Below, in pieces: positions 17,283 to 23,858 of a stretch of 41,264 bases of DNA. The DNA is taken from assembly GCF_011044995.1 (NCBI RefSeq), contig NZ_JAAKZW010000041.1, positions 1 through 41,264 on the forward strand, read 5' to 3'. Both the position numbers and the translations under genes were made by a program. Position 1 is the stretch's first letter. Each line of letters opens with the position of its first letter. The DNA comes from Streptomyces mesophilus. GTDB lineage: Bacteria; Actinomycetota; Actinomycetes; Streptomycetales; Streptomycetaceae. Below the pieces are notes generated by a model that did no database searches, was not told where the DNA came from, and saw only the letters and a list, made by a program, of their open reading frames with translations.

Positions 17283-18425
17283 TCAGGCGTCAGCCGGGTC
17301 CGGCTCTTCGTCGTCCTCCGTCAGCTCACTCGCGGGCTCGGCCTCTTCGGCACCTTCCCGCCGTACGAAACGCAGCACGCCCCACATCGTCTCGGGCCGG
17401 ACCTCCTGCGGTACGTCGTCGGCGCAGCGCTCGAGTCCGGCCTCAAGGCGGGCCCCATCGATCCCGGCCCCGATCAGGACGAGTTGGGTCAGCCGCTCCT
17501 CACCCGCGCCCCATGGTTCGGGCGTGAACCGCAGAAACCGGCCCACCGCGTGCAGGGCGTACCGGTTGTGCGGATCGTGCGCCCCGAAGTCGATGAACCC
17601 CTTGATGCGGTACAGACCGACAGGCCGCGCGTCGAGGAAGTCGAGCAGCCGCCGCGGGCTCATCGGAGTCCGGGCCGTGAACGAGACCGTCTCGTAGCCC
17701 GCGTGCAGGTGACCGCCATGGCCTGCCTCGTGGTCCTCGTGCTCCCCGTGCTCCTCGTCCTCCTCCCGTACGTCGTCGAAGGACAACTGCCCGATCCGCT
17801 CCGCACTCGGCCGCCGCTCGAAGAGCAGCTCCGGATCGATCCGGCCGTACGAGGCCTCGACGACAGCGGCCGTCGAACCGGTAGCGGCCAGAGCGCCCCG
17901 CAGACGCCCGAGCGCCTCGGAGTTGATCCGGTCCACCTTGTTGAGCACGATCAAGTCGGCGAGCGCCAGATGCCGCTCGATCTCCGGATGCCGCTCCCTC
18001 GTGGCCTCGAACTCGGCGCCGTCGACCACCTCGACGAGCCCGCCGTACACCGCGCGCGGGTTCTCGCTGGCGAGCAGCATCCGCACCAGCTCCTGCGGTT
18101 CGGCAAGCCCGCTGGCCTCGATCACGATGACGTCGAGTCCCACCGACGGGTGGGTGAGCTTCTCCAGATACGTATCGAGTTCGCTGCCGTCTACGGCGCA
18201 GCACAGACAGCCGTTGCCCAGCGAGACGGTGGAACCGACCTGTCCGGAAACGGACATGGCGTCGATCTCGATCGCACCGAAGTCATTCACCACCACGCCG
18301 ACCCGGGTGCCACCGCTGCCGCGGAGGAGGTGATTGAGCAGGGTGGTCTTTCCTGCCCCGAGAAAACCGGCGAGGACGACCACGGGAATCTGCCGCCCGG
18401 CCTCCGGATTCTGCCGCTCGGTCAC
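17283..18425 (-). CDS. CobW/P47K-family GTP-binding metallochaperone
   Basis: 380 aa if started at GTG 18425 (GAAAGG seven bases before). An in-frame ATG at 18467 would add 14 residues and also has a possible ribosome site. Motifs: P-loop GFLGAGKTT; metal-binding CxCC in NGCLCCAVD; EASGLAEP; and NKVD for guanine specificity. A His/Glu-rich loop (EEHGEHEDHEAGHGGHLHAG) lies before the C-terminal CobW_C domain. The family (G3E GTPases; ZNG1/ZagA/YjiA) delivers Zn or Co to client proteins using GTP. The client here is unknown. No convincing Zur box was found upstream. It diverges from the DUF6082 gene across a 336-bp gap. Confidence 0.9.
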   Translation of the reverse strand: MTERQNPEAGRQIPVVVLAGFLGAGKTTLLNHLLRGSGGTRVGVVVNDFGAIEIDAMSVSGQVGSTVSLGNGCLCCAVDGSELDTYLEKLTHPSVGLDVIVIEASGLAEPQELVRMLLASENPRAVYGGLVEVVDGAEFEATRERHPEIERHLALADLIVLNKVDRINSEALGRLRGALAATGSTAAVVEASYGRIDPELLFERRPSAERIGQLSFDDVREEDEEHGEHEDHEAGHGGHLHAGYETVSFTARTPMSPRRLLDFLDARPVGLYRIKGFIDFGAHDPHNRYALHAVGRFLRFTPEPWGAGEERLTQLVLIGAGIDGARLEAGLERCADDVPQEVRPETMWGVLRFVRREGAEEAEPASELTEDDEEPDPADA

Positions 18426-18446
18426 ACTGCGCCTTTCGTACGGCGA

Positions 18447-18458
18447 CGGTTCGAACCG
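18447..18458. promoter_or_regulatory. 12-bp perfect palindrome at the CobW gene start
   Basis: CGGTTCGAACCG lies 22-33 bp before the preferred GTG start (or inside codons 4-7 of the longer reading). Possible operator; no known factor assigned. The rest of the divergent gap (18468-18761) shows one A/T-rich stretch around 18530-18570 that could hold promoters, and nothing else. Confidence 0.3.
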
Positions 18459-18761
18459 GAACAGCATAGGCAGACCTCACTCGAGGCACTCGGGGCCCTG
18501 TGAGCCGGTACGTCCGGCACTGAGTGCAGAGTTTTGCCCGAAGTAAACGATTGTTAGCACTCCATGCGGGGCAATGAAACTGCACGGCGCATGTCACGAC
18601 ATCAGTACGCGACTGTGCGCCGTCCTCTCCGCCCTCCCGCCGACCAGAGCCGCTCGGCACCCTGGGGGGTGGCAAGCGCACCGCCCACCGCTCGCCGGTC
18701 CCGCTCCCCTGTCGCCCCGCACCCGACGGCCGGCGGACGGTCGCCTGAATCGAGGGTTGAC

Positions 18762-19346
18762 ATGGCCACACGGAAGTCTGGGGTCCTCCGGCTGTTGTCG
18801 GTCACCCTGGGGGGAATCACGGCCGGCAGTGCCGCTCTCGCCGCGCTGCACCCGCGCAAGCCGAACCCGGAGCTGCAGCGCGAACTGCTCGACCAGCAGC
18901 GGGAGCTGATCGGCCAGCAGCGAGAGCTGCTCGACCATCTGCGCAGCCAGCATCACCATGCCCGGCTGATCGCTCAGCAGCAGCTCCAGCTTGACCTCCT
19001 GGAGAAGGTCCTGCGCGATCCCTCGCTCGCCGCCGTGTTCGATCTGCACGAGGGCGAGGCCAGTGCCGAGCGGCGCCGGCAGTACCTCGTCGCCAATGCC
19101 ATGTACACCAACGCGCTGCTCGCCTGGAGAATCGAGACGATCACCAAAGAGGGCTTCCTCGGCTATGTGCGCGGCATGCTGCAGAACCCGGTCTTCCGCG
19201 AGTACTGGGACGCCACCCGCAAGCAGCGCCTCACGCTCGACGACTCCGACGAGGCCCGGATGGGGCGCGAGGTGGACGAGCTGGCGGAGCAGTTGGACGA
19301 GTCCGAGTCGGACGAATGGTGGGTCGTGGGAAGGCCGGGTGTCTGA
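18762..19346 (+). CDS. DUF6082 family membrane-anchored protein
   Basis: 194 aa. The N-terminus has a short basic stretch and one hydrophobic helix (VLRLLSVTLGGITAGSAALAAL, about 8-29). A Gln/Leu/Glu heptad region from about 37 to 85 (repeated LLDQQRELIGQQRELLDHL) is a likely coiled coil. The globular C-terminal part contains YLVANAMYTNALLAWRI and GFLGYVRGMLQNPVFREYW, features I associate with DUF6082 of Streptomyces. Function unknown. ATG at 18762 has GAGGG upstream; the frame is open further upstream but without conserved features. The acidic C-terminus (LDESESDEWW) is typical. It is followed by a small conserved gene on the same strand. Confidence 0.8.
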   Translation: MATRKSGVLRLLSVTLGGITAGSAALAALHPRKPNPELQRELLDQQRELIGQQRELLDHLRSQHHHARLIAQQQLQLDLLEKVLRDPSLAAVFDLHEGEASAERRRQYLVANAMYTNALLAWRIETITKEGFLGYVRGMLQNPVFREYWDATRKQRLTLDDSDEARMGREVDELAEQLDESESDEWWVVGRPGV

Positions 19347-19478
19347 GGGAGCACTTGTCGGCCGATTCACTCCTACGAGCGAGCCAGTCTCAGCCAAATA
19401 TTGCCGAACTGGAGGGGCAGGCCAGACCTCTTGAGGTACACGGTGCCCATGTCAGCCAGCGCCCACAGTTGGCCTAAA

Positions 19479-19500
19479 GTGATCCATGTGACGCGATCAC
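19479..19500. promoter_or_regulatory. Inverted repeat before the small ORF
   Basis: GTGATC (19479-19484) and GATCAC (19495-19500) are inverted with a 10-base spacer, 17-38 bp before the 83-aa gene. A second palindrome, ACCTC-TT-GAGGT, lies at 19426-19437. Both are candidate control sites without an assigned factor. Confidence 0.35.
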
Positions 19501-19516
19501 AGGTTTTCCTTGCCCG

Positions 19517-19768
19517 GTGACTCATCCTGATCCCGTGGTCCGCCGCCGTATCGGCGCGTCTCCTGCCCAGCGCGGAAGCCTCAGCGGAAGCAACTGCCCC
19601 GACATCTTCGAGTTGTCGGACGGCTCCTTCGCGATCATCGGTACCGACCGTACCGACCTCCTCGAAGGCAGCCTGCCTGCCGACGCGTCGCGCGGCGCAC
19701 ACGAGCGCATCGTGGTCATCACGCGCGAGACCCTGCTGAGGGCCAAAAGTGATATCCCCGAAGCCTGA
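19517..19768 (+). CDS. Small conserved actinobacterial protein of unknown function
   Basis: 83 aa. The segment RRRIGASPAQRGS followed by CPDIFELSDGSFAIIGTDRTDLL and a C-terminal ERIVVITRETLLRAKSDIPEA is a pattern I recognise from small hypothetical proteins found widely in Streptomyces, often near XRE/DUF regulators. There is a single Cys, no membrane segment and no DNA-binding motif. GTG start at 19517 without a clear ribosome site; a second GTG lies at 19535. The hairpin terminator that follows includes its stop codon. It may be an accessory to the upstream DUF6082 protein (inference from proximity only). Confidence 0.75.
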   Translation: MTHPDPVVRRRIGASPAQRGSLSGSNCPDIFELSDGSFAIIGTDRTDLLEGSLPADASRGAHERIVVITRETLLRAKSDIPEA

Positions 19769-19786
19769 CCGTTCCCACGGTCAGGC
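19763..19786 (+). terminator. Terminator overlapping the small gene's stop codon
   Basis: GCCTGACCG (19763-19771) pairs with CGGTCAGGC (19778-19786) around a 6-base loop, followed by a pyrimidine-rich tail. The stop codon TGA lies in the left arm. Confidence 0.8.
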
Positions 19787-19814
19787 CCTCTTGCTTCTCG
19801 CTCCCGTTCCCCCA

Positions 19815-19852
19815 GGCCCGGTATTCGCGCTCCACGCGTCGAATACCGGGCC
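19815..19852. terminator. Hairpin between converging genes
   Basis: A perfect 13-bp stem (19815-19827 with 19840-19852) with a 12-base loop, between the small gene and the convergent citrate-synthase-like gene. Probably a terminator for the minus-strand gene. Confidence 0.65.
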
Positions 19853-19862
19853 TTCGCTTGTG

Positions 19863-19945
19863 TACGCGGCCCGGTCACCCGAAGTACGCGCGGCCCGGTC
19901 AATCCAAGTACACAGCGTCAGCCGAAGTACGCGCCGTCAGCCGAG
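19863..19945. repeat. Four degenerate 18-24 bp tandem units
   Basis: Units beginning TACGCG/TACACA start at 19863, 19885, 19909 and 19928. Each ends in a CCGAAG-like motif and carries GGTCA or CGTCA in the middle. The last unit runs into the stop region of the citrate-synthase-like gene, so it may have extended the tail of that protein. Confidence 0.6.
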
Positions 19946-21091
19946 CACCGGCACCTGGACGGGCGGCTCCGCCCCCACATACCTCGCCGCAGGGCGGATG
20001 ATCTTTGAATCCTGGGCCTGCTCCAGGAGGTTGGCGCTCCAGCCCACCACCCGGGCCGCCGCGAACGTGGGCGTGAACATCTCGCGCGGCAGGCCGCACA
20101 GCTCCATGACCACACCCGCGTAGAACTCGACATTGGTGTGCAGCTCGCGGCCCGGCTTCAGCTCCGCCAGGATCGCCTCCACCTGGCGCTCCACCTCGAT
20201 CGCGAACTCGACCAGCGGGCCGCCGAATTCCCGGGCGATGCCCCGCAGCATCCGCGAGCGCGGGTCCTCCGTGCGGTACACGGGGTGCCCGAAGCCCATG
20301 ATCCGGTCGCCGGCCAGGACCCGCTCCCTGATCCAGGGGTCGATACGGTCCGGCGTACCGATCGCGTCCAGGGTGTCCAGAGCCCGGCTCGGCGCACCCC
20401 CGTGCAGCGGCCCCGAGAGCGCGCCGACCGCGCCCACCAGACAGGCCGCCACATCCGCTCCGGTGGAGGTGATGACACGGGCCGTGAAGGTTGACGCATT
20501 GAATCCATGGTCGATCGTCGAGATCAAGTAGCGCTCGATCGCCCTGGCGCGCGCCGCGTCCGGTTCCGAACCGGTCTGCATGTAGAGGTAGTTGGCGGCG
20601 TACGAGAGGTCCGTGCGCGGCTCGATCGGCTCGAGACCCTGCCCAAGCCGGTGCAGTGCGGTCAGCAGGGTCGGTACAACGGCACTCGCGGCGAGCGTGT
20701 CCGCGAGCCGCTGCTGCGGCGAGATGTCGTACACCGGACGGAAGCCCTTGGCCGCGCCGAAGAGCGAGAGCGCCGAGCGCAGGCCGGCCAGCGGGCCCGA
20801 CAGGGCCGAGGCGCGGGCGATCGCGGGGAGGGCCGCGCGCACGTCGTCGGGCAGGGCGCGCAGGGCCGCCGTCCGCTCGGTGAACGCCTGGAGCCGGGCG
20901 GCGTCCGGCAGTTCGCCGTGCACCATCAGATGCCATACATCCTCGAAGCCGCGGCGCTCCGCGAGCTCCACGGCCGAGTACTGGCGGTAGTGGTAGAAGC
21001 CCTCGCGGCCTCGCACGTCCCCGAGCGCCGTGTCCGTGACGACCACCCCGGCAAGCCCACGCGGAACCTCGCCGATCAGACCTTGCGCCAT
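19937..21091 (-). CDS. Citrate / 2-methylcitrate synthase-like protein with Glu at the catalytic Asp site
   Basis: 384 aa, single-domain type I citrate synthase fold that condenses an acyl-CoA with an oxo acid. The His residues expected to bind oxaloacetate and acetyl-CoA are present: His195 (STIDHGFNAST), His230 (GPLHGGAPSRAL) and His269 (GFGHPVYRTEDPRS). The third catalytic residue, Asp in NVDFY of most citrate synthases (Asp362 in E. coli GltA), is Glu322 here (NVEFYAG). CoA/citrate Arg residues near 347 and 366 are kept. The ATG at 21091 has GAGGGGAGCAG upstream on its strand. It is divergent from an HTH-citrate synthase fusion across a 150-bp A/T-rich promoter. It may be a paralogue with changed activity, so a housekeeping gltA label is not justified. 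Confidence 0.88.
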   Translation of the reverse strand: MAQGLIGEVPRGLAGVVVTDTALGDVRGREGFYHYRQYSAVELAERRGFEDVWHLMVHGELPDAARLQAFTERTAALRALPDDVRAALPAIARASALSGPLAGLRSALSLFGAAKGFRPVYDISPQQRLADTLAASAVVPTLLTALHRLGQGLEPIEPRTDLSYAANYLYMQTGSEPDAARARAIERYLISTIDHGFNASTFTARVITSTGADVAACLVGAVGALSGPLHGGAPSRALDTLDAIGTPDRIDPWIRERVLAGDRIMGFGHPVYRTEDPRSRMLRGIAREFGGPLVEFAIEVERQVEAILAELKPGRELHTNVEFYAGVVMELCGLPREMFTPTFAAARVVGWSANLLEQAQDSKIIRPAARYVGAEPPVQVPVLG

Positions 21092-21153
21092 TGTTCTGCT
21101 CCCCTCACGCCGTCAACTCTGTCCGGACCTCTGCTTTGTCCGGCCCTCTGTCT

Positions 21154-21212
21154 TCAACTTGATTTGACTGTCTATCCTTGACTTCATCATTGTCAATATT
21201 GATTGAATCAAT
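21154..21212. promoter_or_regulatory. Cluster of TTGA/TCAA palindromes in the divergent citrate-synthase promoter
   Basis: Overlapping inverted repeats: TCAA-C-TTGA (21154-21162), TTGAC-N9-GTCAA (21178-21196), TCAATATTGA (21193-21202) and ATTGATT-G-AATCAAT (21198-21212). The stretch is strikingly A/T-rich for this genome. Leftward it contains a TTGACA -35 (21191-21196) with a plausible TAGACA -10 after 16 bases. Best explained as operators for a regulator of one or both flanking genes. Confidence 0.7.
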
Positions 21213-21241
21213 GCATCGAGATCACGGATACGGTGAGAGCC

Positions 21242-22486
21242 ATGAGCGGTGAGCAGGGCGGCAGCCGGCGGCTGTCCACCAAGGAGGCGGCGGAGCGGCT
21301 CGGCGTGAAGGCCGAGACCGTGTACGCGTACGTGAGCCGTGGGCTGCTCAGCAGCCGGCGGGAGGCGAACGGACGCGGGTCCACCTTCGAGGCCAAGGAG
21401 GTCGACGCGCTGGCCCGCCGCAACACCCGTGCCGCCGCGGCGAGTTCGGCCGCGGGCGAGCTCGCCGTGAAGACGCGGATCACGCTGATCGAGAAGGACC
21501 GCTACTACTTCCGCGGGGTCGACGCGACCGAGCTCGCCGCGCACTACTCGTACGAGCCGGTGGTCGAATGGCTGTGGACCGGTGTCCTGCGCGAGGACGC
21601 CCGGTTCACCGCTCCCGAGGAGATCGTGGGCGCCGCGCGCCGGGCCGTACAGGCACTGCCCGCGCACAGCGGGCCGATGGACCGGCTGCGGGTCGCCACC
21701 ATCGCCGCGGCGGCGGCCGACCCCCTCCGCTTCGACCTCGACGAGCAGGCCGTTCTCGGCACCGCCCGCGCCCTGGTGCCGACCCTCGTCGACGCCCTGC
21801 CCACCGTAAGCGACTGGGCGCGCGACGAGCACACGATCGCGGGCCGGCTGTGGCCGAGGCTCACCCGGCGCGCACCCGACGGCCCCTGGATGAGCGCACT
21901 GGACAAGGCACTTGTCCTCCTCATCGACCACGACCTCGCCGCGTCCACGCTGGCCGTCCGGGTCGCGGCCTCGGCCCGCGCCCATCCGTACGCCGCGGTC
22001 TCCGCCGGGCTCGGCGTGCTCGAAGGGCCCCTGCACGGAGCGGCCAGCGGTCTGGCGCACCGGATGCTCACCGAAGTGCTCGACCGGGGCAGCGCCGCCG
22101 CGGTCGTGGCCGACCACCTGCGGGCGGGCCGGCGGGTACCGGGTCTCGGCCACCGCCTGTATCCGCGCGAAGACCCGCGCGCGCAGGCGCTGTTCGCAGC
22201 TCTGGACGAGGTGCCGGAAGCGCGTGAGGCGCTGGATGCGGCGCGCGATGTGGTGGCCACGACCGCGCGGCACACCGAGCTGTACGCCAACGTCGATCTC
22301 GCGCTCGCCGTACTGACGGTGGCCGGCGGGATGCCGCCGGAGGCGGGCGAGACCGTGTTCGCCGTGTCCCGTACGGCCGGCTGGATCACGCACGCCTTGG
22401 AGGAGTACGGCGAACGGCCGCTGCGGATGCGCCCCAGCGGCCACTACACCGGAGCGCGACCACCGCAGCCCTTGCCGCTGCCTTGA
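21242..22486 (+). CDS. Citrate synthase with N-terminal helix-turn-helix domain
   Basis: 414 aa. Residues 10-58 form a MerR/excisionase-type HTH (LSTKEAAERLGVKAETVYAYVSRGLLSS ... FEAKEVDAL). Residues 77-414 are a citrate synthase domain with His230 (LIDHDLAAST), His265 (GPLHGAASG), His304 (GLGHRLYPREDPRA), Asp352 (NVDLALAVL) and Arg377 (FAVSRTAGW), so the catalytic set is complete. ATG at 21242 is chosen; an in-frame GTG three codons upstream is possible, and neither has a strong ribosome site. The combination suggests a DNA-binding enzyme or metabolite sensor, and the obvious target is the palindrome cluster directly upstream (inference). Such fusions are known in actinomycete genomes and annotated only as citrate synthase. 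Confidence 0.88.
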   Translation: MSGEQGGSRRLSTKEAAERLGVKAETVYAYVSRGLLSSRREANGRGSTFEAKEVDALARRNTRAAAASSAAGELAVKTRITLIEKDRYYFRGVDATELAAHYSYEPVVEWLWTGVLREDARFTAPEEIVGAARRAVQALPAHSGPMDRLRVATIAAAAADPLRFDLDEQAVLGTARALVPTLVDALPTVSDWARDEHTIAGRLWPRLTRRAPDGPWMSALDKALVLLIDHDLAASTLAVRVAASARAHPYAAVSAGLGVLEGPLHGAASGLAHRMLTEVLDRGSAAAVVADHLRAGRRVPGLGHRLYPREDPRAQALFAALDEVPEAREALDAARDVVATTARHTELYANVDLALAVLTVAGGMPPEAGETVFAVSRTAGWITHALEEYGERPLRMRPSGHYTGARPPQPLPLP

Positions 22487-22610
22487 CCCCGCCGAGCCCA
22501 CCAGCCGCGCAGGCCCCACCAGCCCTGCGGGCCTCGTCGCCCCCACCAGACCCGTCGACCTGCCCCGCACCCCTTGCCGTAAGCCCGGTTTTCAGTCAAC
22601 TCCGACGCGC

Positions 22611-22634
22611 CGCAAGCAGAATGCAAAGCTTGCG
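22611..22634. promoter_or_regulatory. LacI-type operator and leaderless promoter
   Basis: CGCAAGC (22611-22617) and GCTTGCG (22628-22634) are inverted with a 10-base spacer. A -10-like TAATCT at 22636-22641 ends seven bases before the ATG at 22649, the geometry of a leaderless mRNA. TTGC/GCAA half-sites resemble those bound by Streptomyces MalR-type LacI proteins. Binding here would block the promoter, so autorepression is likely. Confidence 0.6.
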
Positions 22635-22648
22635 CTAATCTTGCGCCC

Positions 22649-23659
22649 ATGACGCGACGACTTGCTCAAGTGGCCAAGAAGGTCGGGGTCAGCGAGGCCA
22701 CGGTCAGCCGAGTGCTCAACAACAAGCCCGGCGTCTCCGAGGCCACCCGGCAGTCAGTGCTCTCCGCCCTCGATGTGCTCGGGTACGAACGCCCCACCCA
22801 GCTGCGCGGCGAACGCGCCCGCCTGGTCGGCCTCGTGCTGCCCGAACTCCAGAACCCGATCTTCCCGGCGTTCGCCGAGGTCATCGGCGGCACCCTCGCC
22901 CAGCAGGGCCTCACCCCCGTACTGTGCACCCAGACCAAGGGCGGGGTCTCCGAGGCGGACTATGTGGAACTGCTGCTCCAGCAGCAGGTCTCCGGAGTGG
23001 TGTTCGCGGGCGGCCTTTACGCCCAGGCCGACGCGCCGCACGACCACTACAAGCAGCTCGCCGCACGCAATATCCCGGTCGTCCTGATCAACGCGGCCAT
23101 CGCCGATCTCGGCTTCCCCGCCGTCTCCTGCGACGACGCATCGGCCGTGGAACAGAGCTGGCGCCACCTCGCCTCGCTCGGCCATGAACGCATCGGTCTG
23201 GTGCTCGGCCCCGCCGACCACATGCCCTCGCAGCGCAAGCTGATCGGGGCGCGCGCGGCCGCCAAGGCGGCGGGCGGCTCGCTGCCCGACGAGCATGTGG
23301 TGCGCGGCATGTTCTCGCTCGAAGGCGGTCAGGCGGCGGCCACCCGGCTGATCGACGCCGGCGTCACGGGACTCATCTGCGCGAGCGACCCGCAGGCGCT
23401 CGGCGCGGTGCGCGCGGCCCGTCGGCGCGGGCTGGACGTCCCGCGCGAGATCTCGGTGGTCGGGTACGACGACTCCGCGTTCATGAACTGCACCGAGCCC
23501 CCGCTCACCACCGTCCGTCAGCCCATCGAGGCGATGGGCCGCGCCGCGGTGGAGCTGCTCTCGCTGCAGATCGCCGGCAGTTCGGTGCCGTCGGAGGAGC
23601 TGCTCTTCGAGCCGGAGCTGGTGGTGCGGGGGTCGACCGCGCAGGCCGTACGCGACTGA
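22649..23659 (+). CDS. LacI-family transcriptional regulator
   Basis: 336 aa. The N-terminal HTH (QVAKKVGVSEATVSRVLNNKPGVSEATRQSVLSALDVLGY, about residues 6-47) includes the hinge-helix region. The periplasmic-binding-protein-like effector domain follows, with conserved IGLVLGPADHMPSQRKLIGARAA and GLICASDPQALGAVRAARRRGLDVPREISVVGYDDS. The latter is the standard LacI/PurR C-terminal signature, here for a sugar ligand that cannot be named. No ribosome site precedes the ATG; the transcript is probably leaderless. No sugar transporter or glycosidase is adjacent, so this may be a global or distant regulator. A weak GC-only hairpin near 23672-23695 may terminate it. Confidence 0.93.
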   Translation: MTRRLAQVAKKVGVSEATVSRVLNNKPGVSEATRQSVLSALDVLGYERPTQLRGERARLVGLVLPELQNPIFPAFAEVIGGTLAQQGLTPVLCTQTKGGVSEADYVELLLQQQVSGVVFAGGLYAQADAPHDHYKQLAARNIPVVLINAAIADLGFPAVSCDDASAVEQSWRHLASLGHERIGLVLGPADHMPSQRKLIGARAAAKAAGGSLPDEHVVRGMFSLEGGQAAATRLIDAGVTGLICASDPQALGAVRAARRRGLDVPREISVVGYDDSAFMNCTEPPLTTVRQPIEAMGRAAVELLSLQIAGSSVPSEELLFEPELVVRGSTAQAVRD

Positions 23660-23839
23660 GCAGACCCTGCAGCGCGCGACGCTGATGCGCGCAGACAGCA
23701 CGCGAGCCCCGCACGAACCACGACCACCATCTGTCGAGGAATTGCGATCTGTGCGCGGAATTTCACAACCCACTGCCGAGATCGTCACACCTCCGCCCTA
23801 TGGACCGGAGTACGGAGCCCCGTGAGAGCCGTCGCCCGC

Positions 23840-23858
23840 TCAGGCTAGGCTCACCTAC
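23840..23858. promoter_or_regulatory. Iron box (DmdR/IdeR site) over a leaderless promoter
   Basis: TCAGGCTAGGCTCACCTAC matches 16 of 19 positions of the actinobacterial iron box TTAGGTTAGGCTCACCTAA. It ends at the base before the GTG start of the next gene and covers a TAGGCT -10-like hexamer (23846-23851), seven bases before the GTG. DmdR with Fe(II) would block transcription, so induction under iron limitation is expected. Confidence 0.8.

Noticed and set aside
18540..18570. Possible Zur box upstream of the CobW gene
   Set aside because: The A/T-rich stretch does not form the expected 15-bp palindrome when compared with its reverse complement.
19487..19501. Crp-like site TGTGA-N5-TCACA before the 83-aa gene
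   Set aside because: The spacer between GTG and CAC is seven bases, one short of the Streptomyces Crp consensus. Kept only as a generic inverted repeat.
19899..20936. Alternative minus-strand frame over the citrate-synthase-like gene
   Set aside because: It is a frame shadow. The frame starting at 21091 carries all citrate synthase motifs.
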